Assembly: GCA_951801955.1 (NCBI GenBank)
Contig: CATOOV010000005.1
Location: 21,011 to 85,010 of the forward strand
Direction of reading: 5' to 3'
DNA from: an uncultured Lachnospiraceae bacterium
GTDB taxonomy: Bacteria > Bacillota > Clostridia > Lachnospirales > Lachnospiraceae
DNA: 64,000 nucleotides
Below the pieces are notes generated by a model, which searched no databases, was not told where the DNA came from, and saw nothing but the letters and a program-made list of their open reading frames with translations. The position numbers and the translations under genes were made by a program. Position 1 is the first letter of the stretch, and the number at the start of each line of letters is the position of its first letter. Positions 40,886 through 50,777 of this stretch are shown here, piece after piece.

Positions 40886-43810
40886 TTATGCCGGGGCTGC
40901 CAGCATCCGTTTTTCCGCAATCTTTCCATAACTTCCACGTCCTGTATGGCTGCCTTCCCGGACTGCGCGGATCCGATAATAATATCTGGACCCTGCTTTT
41001 ACCTTTGTGTCAGTAAAACTTGTAATATCTCCTCCTTCTATCTTGGCGACCTCAACAAACCCCGTGGATTTTTGGGCGCTGCGCATGATTTGATAGCAAT
41101 TCGCCCCTGCTGCTTTCTTCCAAGTCAATGTAATTCCCTTGTTCCCTGCCTGGACATTTTCCACTTGTACCTTCTGCAAATTAATTGCCGATTTCGCTTT
41201 GGAATTACCGCTATATCCTTTCACTCCCTTGTTTTTTACCACTGTCTCCACCACATAATAATACCGTTTCCCACCTTCCACATTCCGATCTACATATTGT
41301 GTCACCTTGCCATCCCGAATCTCAGCAATTTTCTTATAGGAACCATTCTTTTTGGTACTGCGCTTAATGTTGTATGCATAGGCGCCTGGCGATTTTTTCC
41401 ATTTCACTTCCATGCTTCCAGTGCCATACGACCTTACATAACTGACCGTGGTACTTGTAACGGTCTTTCCGCCCACTGCACTACAGTAACCGCTGGAACC
41501 ATTGATTCCATTGACCCGGTTTACCACTTCCACCTTGTAATAATATTGCTTTTCTGGTATCAAATTCATATCCATATAGGAAGTTCCACCGTTTTTAATC
41601 ACTGCTACAACTTGGTAAGTCCCGCTTTTGTTTGTGCTTCTTTTCACTCGGTATGCATAAGCATTGTTGATCTTTTTCCATTGGACTAGGAGTGATGTGC
41701 TGTCCTTGGAACTAACACTGGTAATGGAAGTTTTTTTCACTACCCATCCATAGGCCTCTGTACAATAACTGCTGTAACCATTTTTCTCCCCGCCTCTGGC
41801 ACGTACTTTATAATAATATCTCTTATGTTTCTTCACTGCCTTATCTGTATAAACAGTTCCTGCTTTTGCATCTATCGTGGCAATTTTCTGATAGGTTCCA
41901 TTCAAAGAATCTTTACGCACAAGTTCATACGTTTTCACTCCCGAAACTTTCTTCCAGGTAATTTTAAGGCTGCTGCCACTTTTTGAGCTGATACTGGTAA
42001 TTTTCGGAGCTGTCAGTGCCTTACCAGAATGTATGGCTGAAAATGAAGATTTCTCCCCATCCGTATATACGGCGCGAACTTTATAATTGTAAGTAATACC
42101 TGACTTCACTCCCTTGTCATCAAGGGAGCAATCCTTGACATCTGCCACTTTGCTATAAGCCCCTGTCTTGGGATCACTGCGGTATACCTGATAGGAAGCT
42201 GCACTCTTTACCTCACTCCATTTTATCTGCAGTACATTGCTCTTTCTAGACTGGATTGACTGGATTTCCGGCTTGCTGCCCCTTTTTTTTAGCCCATAAT
42301 ATGCCACAATCCCTTTGGCATCAGCAACGCCTAATTTTTTCAGCTTGGCATCCGTATTTAAAAATCCACTGACATCAGACGCATAACTTAAAAATGCATG
42401 TTCAATCAACACCGCTGGAAACCCAGCAAGCTTGCTTCTGCGTATAATGGCGAGATAATCCGCAAGGGAACCATCTGGATAGGTCGTATTATTTTCTGAG
42501 TTATGTATCAGGATTCCATCTGCCCAAGTAGACAATCCCAAAGCGCTCAGCTTCTGGAAAATTTCCCAGGCAAGCCCCTTGCCTTCTGCTCCAAGTTCTG
42601 GACGATAATTGCCGTTTGGATAATATACTCCGACCCCGCTGGCACTTGGAGAGGTGCTGGCACTGGAATTCAGATGAAAACTCACATACACGTCTGCCTT
42701 TTTGTTTGCCGCAAATTCTACCCTCGCGGCATTACAGGTAGCAGAGCCGACAGTAGAGCCTCCATATGGACAGCTATTCGTTTCTCTTGTCATATATACC
42801 GTAACACCCGCATATTTTTTTAATTCTGTCCTGCAGTATTTCGCAATCTTTAATACCAGTTCTTCCTCTTTACAACCATTTCCCCTAGCGCCGGCATGGG
42901 TGCTGTCATGACCAGGATCTAATACAATGACCTTTTTGCTTGCCGTTGGGGATGCCGCTCTCGGAGAAACCTCAAACTTGCCTTCCTCCTTTGCTTCTTC
43001 TAAAATATCCCCCAGTGAATTTTCGGACACAGGATTTCCCTCCCCGTCCATAGTCACTACGTTTGCTTCCACCTCTTCCAGGATGTCTTCATCTAACAGT
43101 ATGTCATCTGGCTCTGTCTCCACATCCTGGTTGACGCCGTAAGTTACTTCCATGCCCAGCTCTGCAAGCACGGCACGATACTCTTTGCCATCGGCACGAT
43201 ATCTGACTTCCACCAGTTGATATATTCCGGTCTGTGTATTATCGGCATATTCCATGGTGAATTTTACCATATTATCAACAATTGCCGCTGCATCTGTGAT
43301 ATATTCCTGACCTGCCTGATTCTGGTAATAAAGCTGTGCATGTTCTATTACTAAACCATCGCTACCCAGGCTTGCTACTATATTCTGTACGCCAGGCGAC
43401 TGAATATAGTTACTTTCCTGCATCATAAAATTAAGTTCTCCCGCTAAGAAGTCCTGCTCCTCCATTCGTTGTCTGCTTTGAGACTCTTCCTGGATGGTTT
43501 TTTCTCTGCCTAACCATTCTTCTTTCCCTTCTTCACTCTCTAACTGCTTTTCTTCTTTCCCTTCTTCACTCTCTAACTGCTTTTCTTCTTTCCCTTCTCC
43601 ACTCTCTAATTGCTTTTCTTCTTTCCCTTCTTCGTTCTCTAACTGCACTTCTTTTGTTTCCTTCAGCAAATCCCCCTCTGTTTCTTCCCCTTCCCATATG
43701 GTCTTTGTAGTATCTTGGGACAAATTCTGTGCCTGCACACGGATCTGTGCTGAGGATATTACCATGCAAACAGACAATATCGCTGCAGCCCATTGCTGAA
43801 ATTTTCTCAT
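40886..43810 (-). CDS. Secreted N-acetylmuramoyl-L-alanine amidase with five FN3-like repeats
   Basis: 974 aa from ATG 43810 (GGAG 8 nt upstream). Signal peptide 1-~27. A Glu/Lys-rich stretch at ~45-100 contains four tandem 11-residue units (EEGKEEKQLES). A conserved-looking alpha/beta region (~130-270) precedes the Amidase_3 domain (~290-500), with His in VLDPGHD, Glu in CKEEELVLKI, VSFHLNSS and the catalytic Glu in VLIEHAFLSY. Five FN3-like repeats (~510-970) follow, related to those of the glucosaminidase just downstream. The two genes are 103 bp apart and may act together in wall turnover. Confidence 0.92.
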   Translation of the reverse strand: MRKFQQWAAAILSVCMVISSAQIRVQAQNLSQDTTKTIWEGEETEGDLLKETKEVQLENEEGKEEKQLESGEGKEEKQLESEEGKEEKQLESEEGKEEWLGREKTIQEESQSRQRMEEQDFLAGELNFMMQESNYIQSPGVQNIVASLGSDGLVIEHAQLYYQNQAGQEYITDAAAIVDNMVKFTMEYADNTQTGIYQLVEVRYRADGKEYRAVLAELGMEVTYGVNQDVETEPDDILLDEDILEEVEANVVTMDGEGNPVSENSLGDILEEAKEEGKFEVSPRAASPTASKKVIVLDPGHDSTHAGARGNGCKEEELVLKIAKYCRTELKKYAGVTVYMTRETNSCPYGGSTVGSATCNAARVEFAANKKADVYVSFHLNSSASTSPSASGVGVYYPNGNYRPELGAEGKGLAWEIFQKLSALGLSTWADGILIHNSENNTTYPDGSLADYLAIIRRSKLAGFPAVLIEHAFLSYASDVSGFLNTDAKLKKLGVADAKGIVAYYGLKKRGSKPEIQSIQSRKSNVLQIKWSEVKSAASYQVYRSDPKTGAYSKVADVKDCSLDDKGVKSGITYNYKVRAVYTDGEKSSFSAIHSGKALTAPKITSISSKSGSSLKITWKKVSGVKTYELVRKDSLNGTYQKIATIDAKAGTVYTDKAVKKHKRYYYKVRARGGEKNGYSSYCTEAYGWVVKKTSITSVSSKDSTSLLVQWKKINNAYAYRVKRSTNKSGTYQVVAVIKNGGTSYMDMNLIPEKQYYYKVEVVNRVNGINGSSGYCSAVGGKTVTSTTVSYVRSYGTGSMEVKWKKSPGAYAYNIKRSTKKNGSYKKIAEIRDGKVTQYVDRNVEGGKRYYYVVETVVKNKGVKGYSGNSKAKSAINLQKVQVENVQAGNKGITLTWKKAAGANCYQIMRSAQKSTGFVEVAKIEGGDITSFTDTKVKAGSRYYYRIRAVREGSHTGRGSYGKIAEKRMLAAPA

Positions 43811-44396
43811 CTTCCTCACTCCATTTCTTTTTCTTTTTCAAAAACCGTAGTTATCGTATCATAATTTTTTTAGAAGTACAAGATCACAAATTATTTTGTA
43901 TTTCCATTTTGTGGTTTCATAGGACAAAAGTGCGTTTCACGCACCTCCACGACCAACTTCTTTTTCTAACGCATCTTTTGTTCCGCGCCGCGCACACTCA
44001 CCAAGTGACATGTTCCTCTTGTGCGCGTGCGCATTTTGGTGTTCTATATTAGGAAAGTTTAAAGAACTTTCCTAATATAGAACAAAGGTGCGTTTCACGC
44101 ACCTCCGCGACCAACTTCTTTTTCTAACGCATCTTTTGTTCCGTGCCACGCACACTCACGAAGTGACATGTTCCTCTTGTGCGCGTGTGCATTTTGGTGT
44201 CTCCTTGCCCCCATTCTTGGGGGAATGGGGTTGCACACTTTGCTGCGCCGAGTGAGGTCACGCAGTGACATCTTCTCTTCGCACGAGTGCGCATATTTAT
44301 TTTCTCATATAGGAAATTCGGGGGACTTTCTTATATGAGAACAAAAGTGCACAGAAACTATTTTCTGCACACTCCCAACATTTACTAATCATTTTT
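43811..44396. repeat. Non-coding array of direct repeats and long hairpins
   Basis: Two ~120-bp units (43924-44041 and 44082-44201) are about 90% identical; each starts with the hairpin word GTGCGTTTCACGCAC. A degenerate third unit spans ~44232-44290. They are separated by a hairpin with 17-bp perfect arms (TTCTATATTAGGAAAGTT, 44042-44083) and followed by a related one at 44303-44342. No ORF. The array lies between the GGDEF gene and the amidase gene and would be in the leader of the latter. Confidence 0.75.
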
Positions 44397-45437
44397 TCAT
44401 GTATCCTTACAAATAATACAATTCTTTCCACTGCGTTTTCCTTGATACAGACGATGATCTGCCTGGCGAATCAACTCATCAATATCTCCATCAGGAATAC
44501 TGTCCCGCTCAGAAATTCCAAAGGTCATGGTCACCACAATCTTTTGCCCTTCCACCTCTAAATCAGCCCTCTTCAAATCCTGCTGGATTTTTCCAACTAC
44601 TTTCAAGGCATACTCCATATTCCCAAATACAATCATCAAAAACTCTTCCCCGCCCCAACGGCTGACATAATCAATGGGTTCCACTGCATGAGCCATACAA
44701 GATGACACCACCTTTAAAACTTCATCCCCCTGTTCATGTCCATAAGTATCGTTGATCTTTTTAAAATCATCAATATCTCCCATAACTACACAGTAATCAC
44801 TGCGTTTTAAGTTTTTCCACTCATCCAGGATACTTCTGCGGTTCCGAAGCTTTGTGAGTTCATCATAATTTGCAAGCCGTATTAATTTCTCATTCTGCTC
44901 TTCCAATTCCCTCCTATTTGCCGTTAGTTCCAATATAAATAAGGTAGAAAAACACACAAGGATCAGAAAACAAATAATATTATTTATAAACGAAATTTTA
45001 AAGTCTGTATAAACAGGATACTCATACACTGGTTTTCCTTCATATACGAATTTTCTCAATATCAATGTTGCAACACAGTTTACAAGTGTATAAATCAAAG
45101 CATATTTTTGAGGGTTCACCACATGCTCTGTCAAATACATGACATAAAACAACACTGGTATCATCACCAAGTTATAAAGTGAAAACCCATAGGTCCATCC
45201 CAGCAGATAACAAGATAACAGCGACTGGACGCATGTCCCAAAATACACAACGCCAATCCATCCAAAATAGCTTTTACACTTTTTGCTCCTTCCAATGATC
45301 AAAAAATCCAAAACCGACACAAGCAGATTCGCAGCCGCCAAAGGCAGGCAGCACATAACTGCCCCCAGCGCTGCCAAAATCAAATGTACACATCCCACAA
45401 AAAGAGCAAAAAAACAAAAACGCCCCCAATCTGTCAT
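44397..45437 (-). CDS. Membrane diguanylate cyclase (GGDEF)
   Basis: 346 aa from ATG 45437, which has AAGG 5 nt upstream; an ATG 17 codons earlier has a weaker site. Five to six transmembrane segments fill residues 1-175, then a short coiled coil (ANRRELEEQNEKLIRLAN) leads into the GGDEF domain (DELTKLRNRRSILDEW, GDIDDFKKINDTYGHEQGDE, SRWGGEEFLMI). The active-site GGEEF is intact. The RxxD inhibitory site before it is replaced by EPID, so product feedback through that site is unlikely. Cyclic di-GMP made here could control the surrounding wall and polysaccharide genes, but no receptor is visible. Confidence 0.92.
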   Translation of the reverse strand: MTDWGRFCFFALFVGCVHLILAALGAVMCCLPLAAANLLVSVLDFLIIGRSKKCKSYFGWIGVVYFGTCVQSLLSCYLLGWTYGFSLYNLVMIPVLFYVMYLTEHVVNPQKYALIYTLVNCVATLILRKFVYEGKPVYEYPVYTDFKISFINNIICFLILVCFSTLFILELTANRRELEEQNEKLIRLANYDELTKLRNRRSILDEWKNLKRSDYCVVMGDIDDFKKINDTYGHEQGDEVLKVVSSCMAHAVEPIDYVSRWGGEEFLMIVFGNMEYALKVVGKIQQDLKRADLEVEGQKIVVTMTFGISERDSIPDGDIDELIRQADHRLYQGKRSGKNCIICKDT

Positions 45438-45509
45438 ATATTCCTTCCCTTTTAAAAATAAAAGTACCTTATTTACTTTTTCTCTCATTTCTCTTGCCTG
45501 ATATTCCTT

Positions 45510-46790
45510 TTATTTTCCATATGTACGCCAGAAACAATAACTTTTGGGGCTGTGGAATGTTTTCTTTCCTACTTTCTTATTAGCTGTTACAATAAAATAA
45601 TACATTTTCCCTGTTTCCAGATTCGATTTGCCCCATTTCTTCACAGTATAAGAAGTCTTCTTGGTATTCCCAGCCTTTTTATAACCGGATGCCCTCTTAT
45701 CGGATAGATACACGGTATAGTCTGTTGCACCCTCCACCTTGCCCCAGGATAATTTCATGCCGTCTTTGGCACTCTCTAAGGTCAGTTTCGGCTGTCTGGA
45801 AAAATAGGTCCAGTCGGACCATGCCCCATACTTGGCGCTCCCATCTATTTTGACATACCCGCGCATTCTCAGCCTGAGAAAGCGAAGCCCTTTGAGCTTA
45901 TCACTGGTAACATCCGTCTTTTTCACCTTCCCAGCTTTTTTTCCGGTAAGTAATGCTTTCTTCCCGCCTTCTGTATAAACCTGATATTGATAACCTTTCG
46001 CCAATTTATGCAAATTCCAGCTTATATCCAAAAAATTAGAGGAAGGATCTCCAAATTCACACTTTACACCTTTTACTTTGGTAGGCAATACCGAACACCA
46101 ATACAATGTCTTCCCTTTTCCATTTAATGCACGAAAACCGTCTGCACTCTTTTTTACTGGCCACAGCCAAAACTGATACTCCCCATTTTTACTAAGCTTT
46201 TTGACCGTACAAGATTTTACATCTCCTAATTTTAAAGTGGTTCTTTTTCCAGAACCTTTTTTTGCATATACCAACTGATATGCATTAGCTTCCGAATATT
46301 TCTTCCAAGACAGGGTAATGGATGTTTCGGACGCTTTTGTCTGCGTAAAATTCTCAATATTACTGTTTGCCGGCGCCGTTACCACCTCCAGCACTTTCGA
46401 TTTTGGACCCCAGGTACATTTGTAATCAGGGGAACCTGAATTTGAAAAAGCGGTTACCCGGACATAGTATTTCTTGCCTGGGCTTAATCCCCGAAAACTT
46501 TGGTCGGGATTTATCGCCGCTCCAACAATCTGTTCCTTGCTGTTATATTCCAGGTTATCCATGACGCCGCCCATAAAACTTTGATTTGCGCACAGTTCTA
46601 CTTTATACATCATATGGTTGCCGATTACTGCATCCCAGCGAATCTCCACACTATTGGGCCCTGCATCCACCTGTTTCAATCCAGTTACCGCACCAGGCAC
46701 TGCTGCCTCTGCCTCAATTCCAATTCCCAAAAGCAATACGCATACAAATGTCATGGTACAGATCCTGGCAAAATTCCATAATTCCATCAT
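45510..46790 (-). CDS. Secreted FN3-repeat protein
   Basis: 426 aa from ATG 46790 (AAGG upstream; ATG 46787 equally possible). Signal peptide of ~30 residues (ICTMTFVCVLLLGIGIEAEA). Four FN3-like repeats follow, marked by SVEIRWDAV, ITLSWKKYSEANAYQLVY, FLDISWNLHKLAKGYQYQVY and MKLSWGKVEGATDYTVYL. No catalytic domain is seen, so it may be a matrix or adhesin protein. Related repeats occur in the two wall hydrolases nearby. Confidence 0.85.
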   Translation of the reverse strand: MMELWNFARICTMTFVCVLLLGIGIEAEAAVPGAVTGLKQVDAGPNSVEIRWDAVIGNHMMYKVELCANQSFMGGVMDNLEYNSKEQIVGAAINPDQSFRGLSPGKKYYVRVTAFSNSGSPDYKCTWGPKSKVLEVVTAPANSNIENFTQTKASETSITLSWKKYSEANAYQLVYAKKGSGKRTTLKLGDVKSCTVKKLSKNGEYQFWLWPVKKSADGFRALNGKGKTLYWCSVLPTKVKGVKCEFGDPSSNFLDISWNLHKLAKGYQYQVYTEGGKKALLTGKKAGKVKKTDVTSDKLKGLRFLRLRMRGYVKIDGSAKYGAWSDWTYFSRQPKLTLESAKDGMKLSWGKVEGATDYTVYLSDKRASGYKKAGNTKKTSYTVKKWGKSNLETGKMYYFIVTANKKVGKKTFHSPKSYCFWRTYGK

Positions 46791-46859
46791 AACCTTATCA
46801 CCCCAGTTCTCATGGTCCTTATATCTGTGACAACATTCCAAATTTGTTCTATCTATCGA

Positions 46860-47939
46860 TTAATATCCAGTATTGGCATGAACAGCAGCGCTTAAGTCTT
46901 TGACCGTCTGGGACGGAGTATATGTCTCATTGGCATACAGGAACTGATGGAGCTGCACCACATTGTTTTCCAGGTCAAGAGGAATTACCATATCTCCTTG
47001 GCTTCCCACGCTTCCAGACTCTTTGTCAAAGGGGAACCCTGTATTATCGCCCATATGGTATTTGCCCGCCCCAGTGGCAAGCCCTAAAAGCTCTGTGGGG
47101 CTTAAACTGGTAGAAATCTGCGGAAGCAATTCATCCAGTATCTTATTCAATTTCAAAAGGTCGCACTGTTTTGCTTTTTCAAACATCTTAGTAATTACTG
47201 TACGCTGGCGTTCTGTACGTTTGTAATCCCATCCAGCGGTATAACGGATACGGGCATAGGAGGTAGCCTGGACACCGTCCACATGGACTCCCTGCCCTGC
47301 CGATACTTGCCCGCTGCTGTGACCGGTAATCTCATTGGTCGCAGCGATATAGTCGTTCATATATCCCACTTCATCTTCCTCTATATCCAGTTCAATTCCG
47401 CCCAGCAGGTCAATCGCATCTACCAGGGAACTGAAATCTACGCTGACATAATCCGTAATATTCAGATCCAGGTTTTTGTTGAGCATTTCAATTGCCTGTT
47501 TTGGTCCTCCACTGGCATAGGCTGCGTTTGCCTTGCGAAAATTATTTTCAGAGATATCCAAATACGTATCACGGTATACGGAAGCCATCTTGATCTCCCC
47601 GGATTTCTTATTGATACTTACCACGATAATGGTATCGCTGTTCCCGCTTTCAAAATTACCTGTGGAACGGTTGTCCAGCCCAAACAAAGCAATACTCTCA
47701 TAACCTTCCATTGCTTTCTCAGTTTCTGGATCCAACTGATTCATTTTGACGTCTTTATCATTGATTACAATCTTTCCCAGCTTTTCATATTTGCTCCAGG
47801 AAAACGCCACTGGAATCATAATTAATGCCAGTAAGATCAGCACAACAAATAAGATAACCTTCCTTTTCTTCCGTTTTTTCTTCCTGGTTTTCCTCCGTTC
47901 CTCATCCCGGTAATCATAATTCTGCCTATCTCTTGCCAT
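46860..47939 (-). CDS. LCP (LytR-CpsA-Psr) family glycopolymer ligase
   Basis: 359 aa; start supported by GGAGG. Very basic cytoplasmic segment (1-28), one transmembrane helix (~29-50) and the LCP domain with IALFGLDNRSTG, SGNSDTIIVVSINK, SVYRDTYLD and RIRYTAGWDYKRTERQR. It is a paralogue of the protein at 30809-31933. It lies directly after the polysaccharide biosynthesis genes, which fits a role in attaching that polymer to peptidoglycan. Confidence 0.93.
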   Translation of the reverse strand: MARDRQNYDYRDEERRKTRKKKRKKRKVILFVVLILLALIMIPVAFSWSKYEKLGKIVINDKDVKMNQLDPETEKAMEGYESIALFGLDNRSTGNFESGNSDTIIVVSINKKSGEIKMASVYRDTYLDISENNFRKANAAYASGGPKQAIEMLNKNLDLNITDYVSVDFSSLVDAIDLLGGIELDIEEDEVGYMNDYIAATNEITGHSSGQVSAGQGVHVDGVQATSYARIRYTAGWDYKRTERQRTVITKMFEKAKQCDLLKLNKILDELLPQISTSLSPTELLGLATGAGKYHMGDNTGFPFDKESGSVGSQGDMVIPLDLENNVVQLHQFLYANETYTPSQTVKDLSAAVHANTGY

Positions 47940-48055
47940 TTTGTTTCCTCCTTGCGTTGGGTTTGCCTATGTTTGCCTGGTTAATTAAACTAACACAATT
48001 ACCCCATATTCATTATGTAATCTCTAACTTGTTTTATGATGCTTAATCATTCCAA

Positions 48056-48220
48056 TTATATCAATGTTCTAGTTACCACACAACAATTATTTTCTTTTGT
48101 ATGGCATATAATCATATTCTGATTTGCTTTTGTCAATAAAGCTGCCCTATCCTCTGTAGCAAGCATGCCGATGGCGTTTCTTAAATTTAATTTTTCCTTA
48201 GGCCAGAACTCACTATCCAT
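48056..48220 (-). CDS. Possible small protein of unknown function
   Basis: 54 aa from ATG 48220, which has GGAGG 9 nt upstream. The sequence (MDSEFWPKEKLNLRNAIGML, TEDRAALLTKANQNMIICHT) is coding-like but unrecognised. It could be a fragment left by decay of the neighbouring acyltransferase module. Confidence 0.3.
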   Translation of the reverse strand: MDSEFWPKEKLNLRNAIGMLATEDRAALLTKANQNMIICHTKENNCCVVTRTLI

Positions 48221-48315
48221 GTCAAAATTGCCTCCATACACTTATGGTCAATTATACCAACCTTTACTAGTTGTTACAAGTTAAACACCTATACTTGCTA
48301 AAAATACTGTCTTTT

Positions 48316-50529
48316 TTATTCAAACAAGCTGTCATAATTATAGTTTTTATAAAACTTTTGCACTGATTCACAATATTTTTTATAGTTTTCATTTGTTAAT
48401 TCATGAATGCCCTGATTCATCCAATGAAGGATCTGAGAATTGATATTTTCACTGTAATGAGCAATATCTTTGTAGTTATTCAAATCGCAAATCATCCCAT
48501 ATTCTGTAAAAAAAGAAAAGATATGAATATTTTCATGCTGCAAAAGCAACTCTATCATATATTTCTCTGCTTCCAATTGCCGCTCTAATGCCCCTGCTTG
48601 GTTCAGGCTGTCCCAAAAATAAATACTATATGGAGAAAAAAACAGATAAAATTCTGTTTCTGGATACTTGTCTGCTAAATTTGTAACATTTCGTGTTACA
48701 TTTTCTGTAATGTTTTTATAATCTTCCCCTGTGATAGGGAGACTTTTCTCAACTTTTTTCTCTCTTGTATAGGTAGCATCCACCGCGTCTTTACCAAATA
48801 TACAGGAATCCATCCAATTACTGTAAGTATCAAAATCAGTTGTCATTCCACCATTTCTTGTATATTTTATTACGGAAATCGTGTCATGGAACAAAACAGT
48901 TTTATTCAAAATATATTTCACATCATTGTAATAAATTTTATCATATAGATACCTAGGATAATTACTTTCTTCATACCTCATCTCATCTGGCGGATCCAAG
49001 ATCCTATTATAATCAAGGCACCTTAAAATCATTTTTATCTTTGGGTTAGACTCCAATGCAATTTTCAGATGATCATTTATTTCTTTATAACTTCCACCTG
49101 AAAAGGGAACTTTCACCGAGCTAACCCCAAAAGTTTTATCAAATTCCGATGCCTTAAAATTTTCCATTTTTTCATATGCATTCCGACTCACTAGAATTAT
49201 TAAAATAGAAAGGATAAAAAACGCAACTACTATAAAATATGGATATGTTGCATCTAGTGGGATATCTTGTAAAAGGAATTCTATTTCAGGTAATTTAAAA
49301 CAATTTAAAATATCGCTATTAATTTTACCAAAACTACAAATTATAATTCGTCTTAAAAATTTAAGGGCATCCAGAAAGGAATCTGCCCGGAAAAAACCCA
49401 CATGATATTCACAAATCCGAATGTAATAATCCAATTTAATGCTGGATGTAATTTTTCAAAAAATGTTCGAAAATGCCGGGTTATTACACAAAAAACACCA
49501 TGGCATATGCCCCAAAATACAAATGTCCAATTGGCGCCATGCCAAAATCCACTTGCCAGAAAAACAACCAACATATTTCTATATGTTTTGGTTGCCCCTT
49601 TTCTATTTCCTCCCAGCGGAATATAAACATACTTTGTAAAAAATCGTGTGAGGGTAATATACCATCGTTCCCAAAACTCTGTGATTGTCAACGCTTTATA
49701 TGGTGAATCAAAATTTATAGGCAAATCAATGTTAAGCATTTTTCCGATACCAATTGCCATATCGCAATATCCACTGAAATCAAAATAGATCTGAATCGTA
49801 TAAGACAACATAACAACCAGGGCATTTGTAGTATCAAGCCATTGTTGGCAGCCCTCTACCCAAACAAACGTTCACCGCATTACCAAACGTATCTGCCAAT
49901 AGAACTTTTTTTGAAAGACCAAGAATAAAAATATAAATCCCCTTTGCCATATTGTCCCAATCAATCTTTTTGCGTTTTTCATCCAAAAACTGAACAACCA
50001 ATTCATCATGTGTGACAATAGGACCTGCAATAAGTTGCGGAAAAAGTAACGAAAGAGACATAATACAATAAATTATACTTTGGTACTTCCCCCCCTATAA
50101 GCATCAACAATAAAGGAAATTTGCTGAAAAGTAAAAAAACTAATTCCCAACGGAAGGAGCACTCCCCATAATTGATGTTCCATATGAAATATTTTATTGA
50201 TATTCATAATAAAAAAATCCATATATTTAAAGTATGCCAGCACACCTAGATCAAAACCAAGACCCATGACCAATATTATTTTTCTGATATTCTTTCCAGA
50301 AATTTTCTGAAAAATAAAATATATACCATAATTTGCAACGATACTAATCACAATAATTTTCAGATAGCTAATATTAAAGTACGCATAAAACCATAATGAC
50401 ATCACCAACAAGAAAAACTGCCCGATATCATTTCTTTTATAATTCAAACCATAATATCCAATAATACAAATATCCAATAATACAAACTAGTAAGAAAAAC
50501 AATATAAAAACATATGAGTTAAATAACAT
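48316..50529 (-). pseudogene. Decayed MBOAT O-acyltransferase fused to an SGNH/DltD-like protein
   Basis: The ORFs on the minus strand join into one MBOAT protein starting at ATG 50529 (GGGGGA upstream; MLFNSYVFILFFLLVCIIGY). Frame changes occur at ~50470 (16-bp tandem duplication), ~50070 and ~50045 (two single-base losses), ~49840 and ~49410 (T-run one base short, before WVFFRADSFLDALKF). The conserved FWHGANWTFVFW is intact. The last frame runs on into NAYEKMENFKASEFDKTFGV and an SGNH-type C-terminal domain to 48316. This implies a deletion that removed the MBOAT end and the amino terminus, including the GTS-type catalytic serine region, of the partner gene. Such pairs O-acetylate surface polysaccharides. 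Confidence 0.8.
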
Positions 50530-50644
50530 CAACAATCCCCCCACTTATTATCTCTTGTATAAGTCAAAAAGAACCATAGGCTCATGGTGTCCTTGCACGT
50601 GATAACAATTCTTCTATATTAATATTTTTCTATTAAAAACCAGT
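50530..50644. other. Short spacer before the acyltransferase pseudogene
   Basis: No gene. It would hold the promoter for the decayed module if that was transcribed independently of the tviC-like gene. Confidence 0.3.
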
Positions 50645-50702
50645 TCAAGAACACCACCAGCGTTCTTGTTGCAAAACGCACGTCATGCATAGCTTGATAA
50701 GT
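50645..50702 (-). terminator. Terminator-associated dispersed repeat, copy C
   Basis: On the minus strand: AAGCTATGCATGACGTGCG, TTTTGCAA, then the hairpin CAAGAACGCTGGTGGTGTTC/TTG and AACTGGTTTTT. It lies downstream of the epimerase gene and is related to copies A and B. Confidence 0.7.
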
Positions 50703-50777
50703 TTCTTTTAACAACGCCATTATGCTACAAAGTACTTTTCTCCCAAATAATATCCCATCTGAATAATTCTAAATCTA

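Noticed and set aside
43494..43799. Plus-strand ORF with NCFSSFPSSLS repeats
   Set aside because: Antisense of the 33-bp repeats in the FN3 amidase gene.
43924..44342. CRISPR array
   Set aside because: The units are ~120 bp, only two or three, and separated by hairpins rather than unique spacers.
44640..44700. RxxD inhibitory site in the diguanylate cyclase
   Set aside because: The residues before GGEEF read EPIDYVSRW; the arginine of RxxD is missing.
49353..50477. Three separate small membrane-protein genes
   Set aside because: Joined across frameshifts they form one MBOAT protein with continuous motifs, so they are pieces of a pseudogene.
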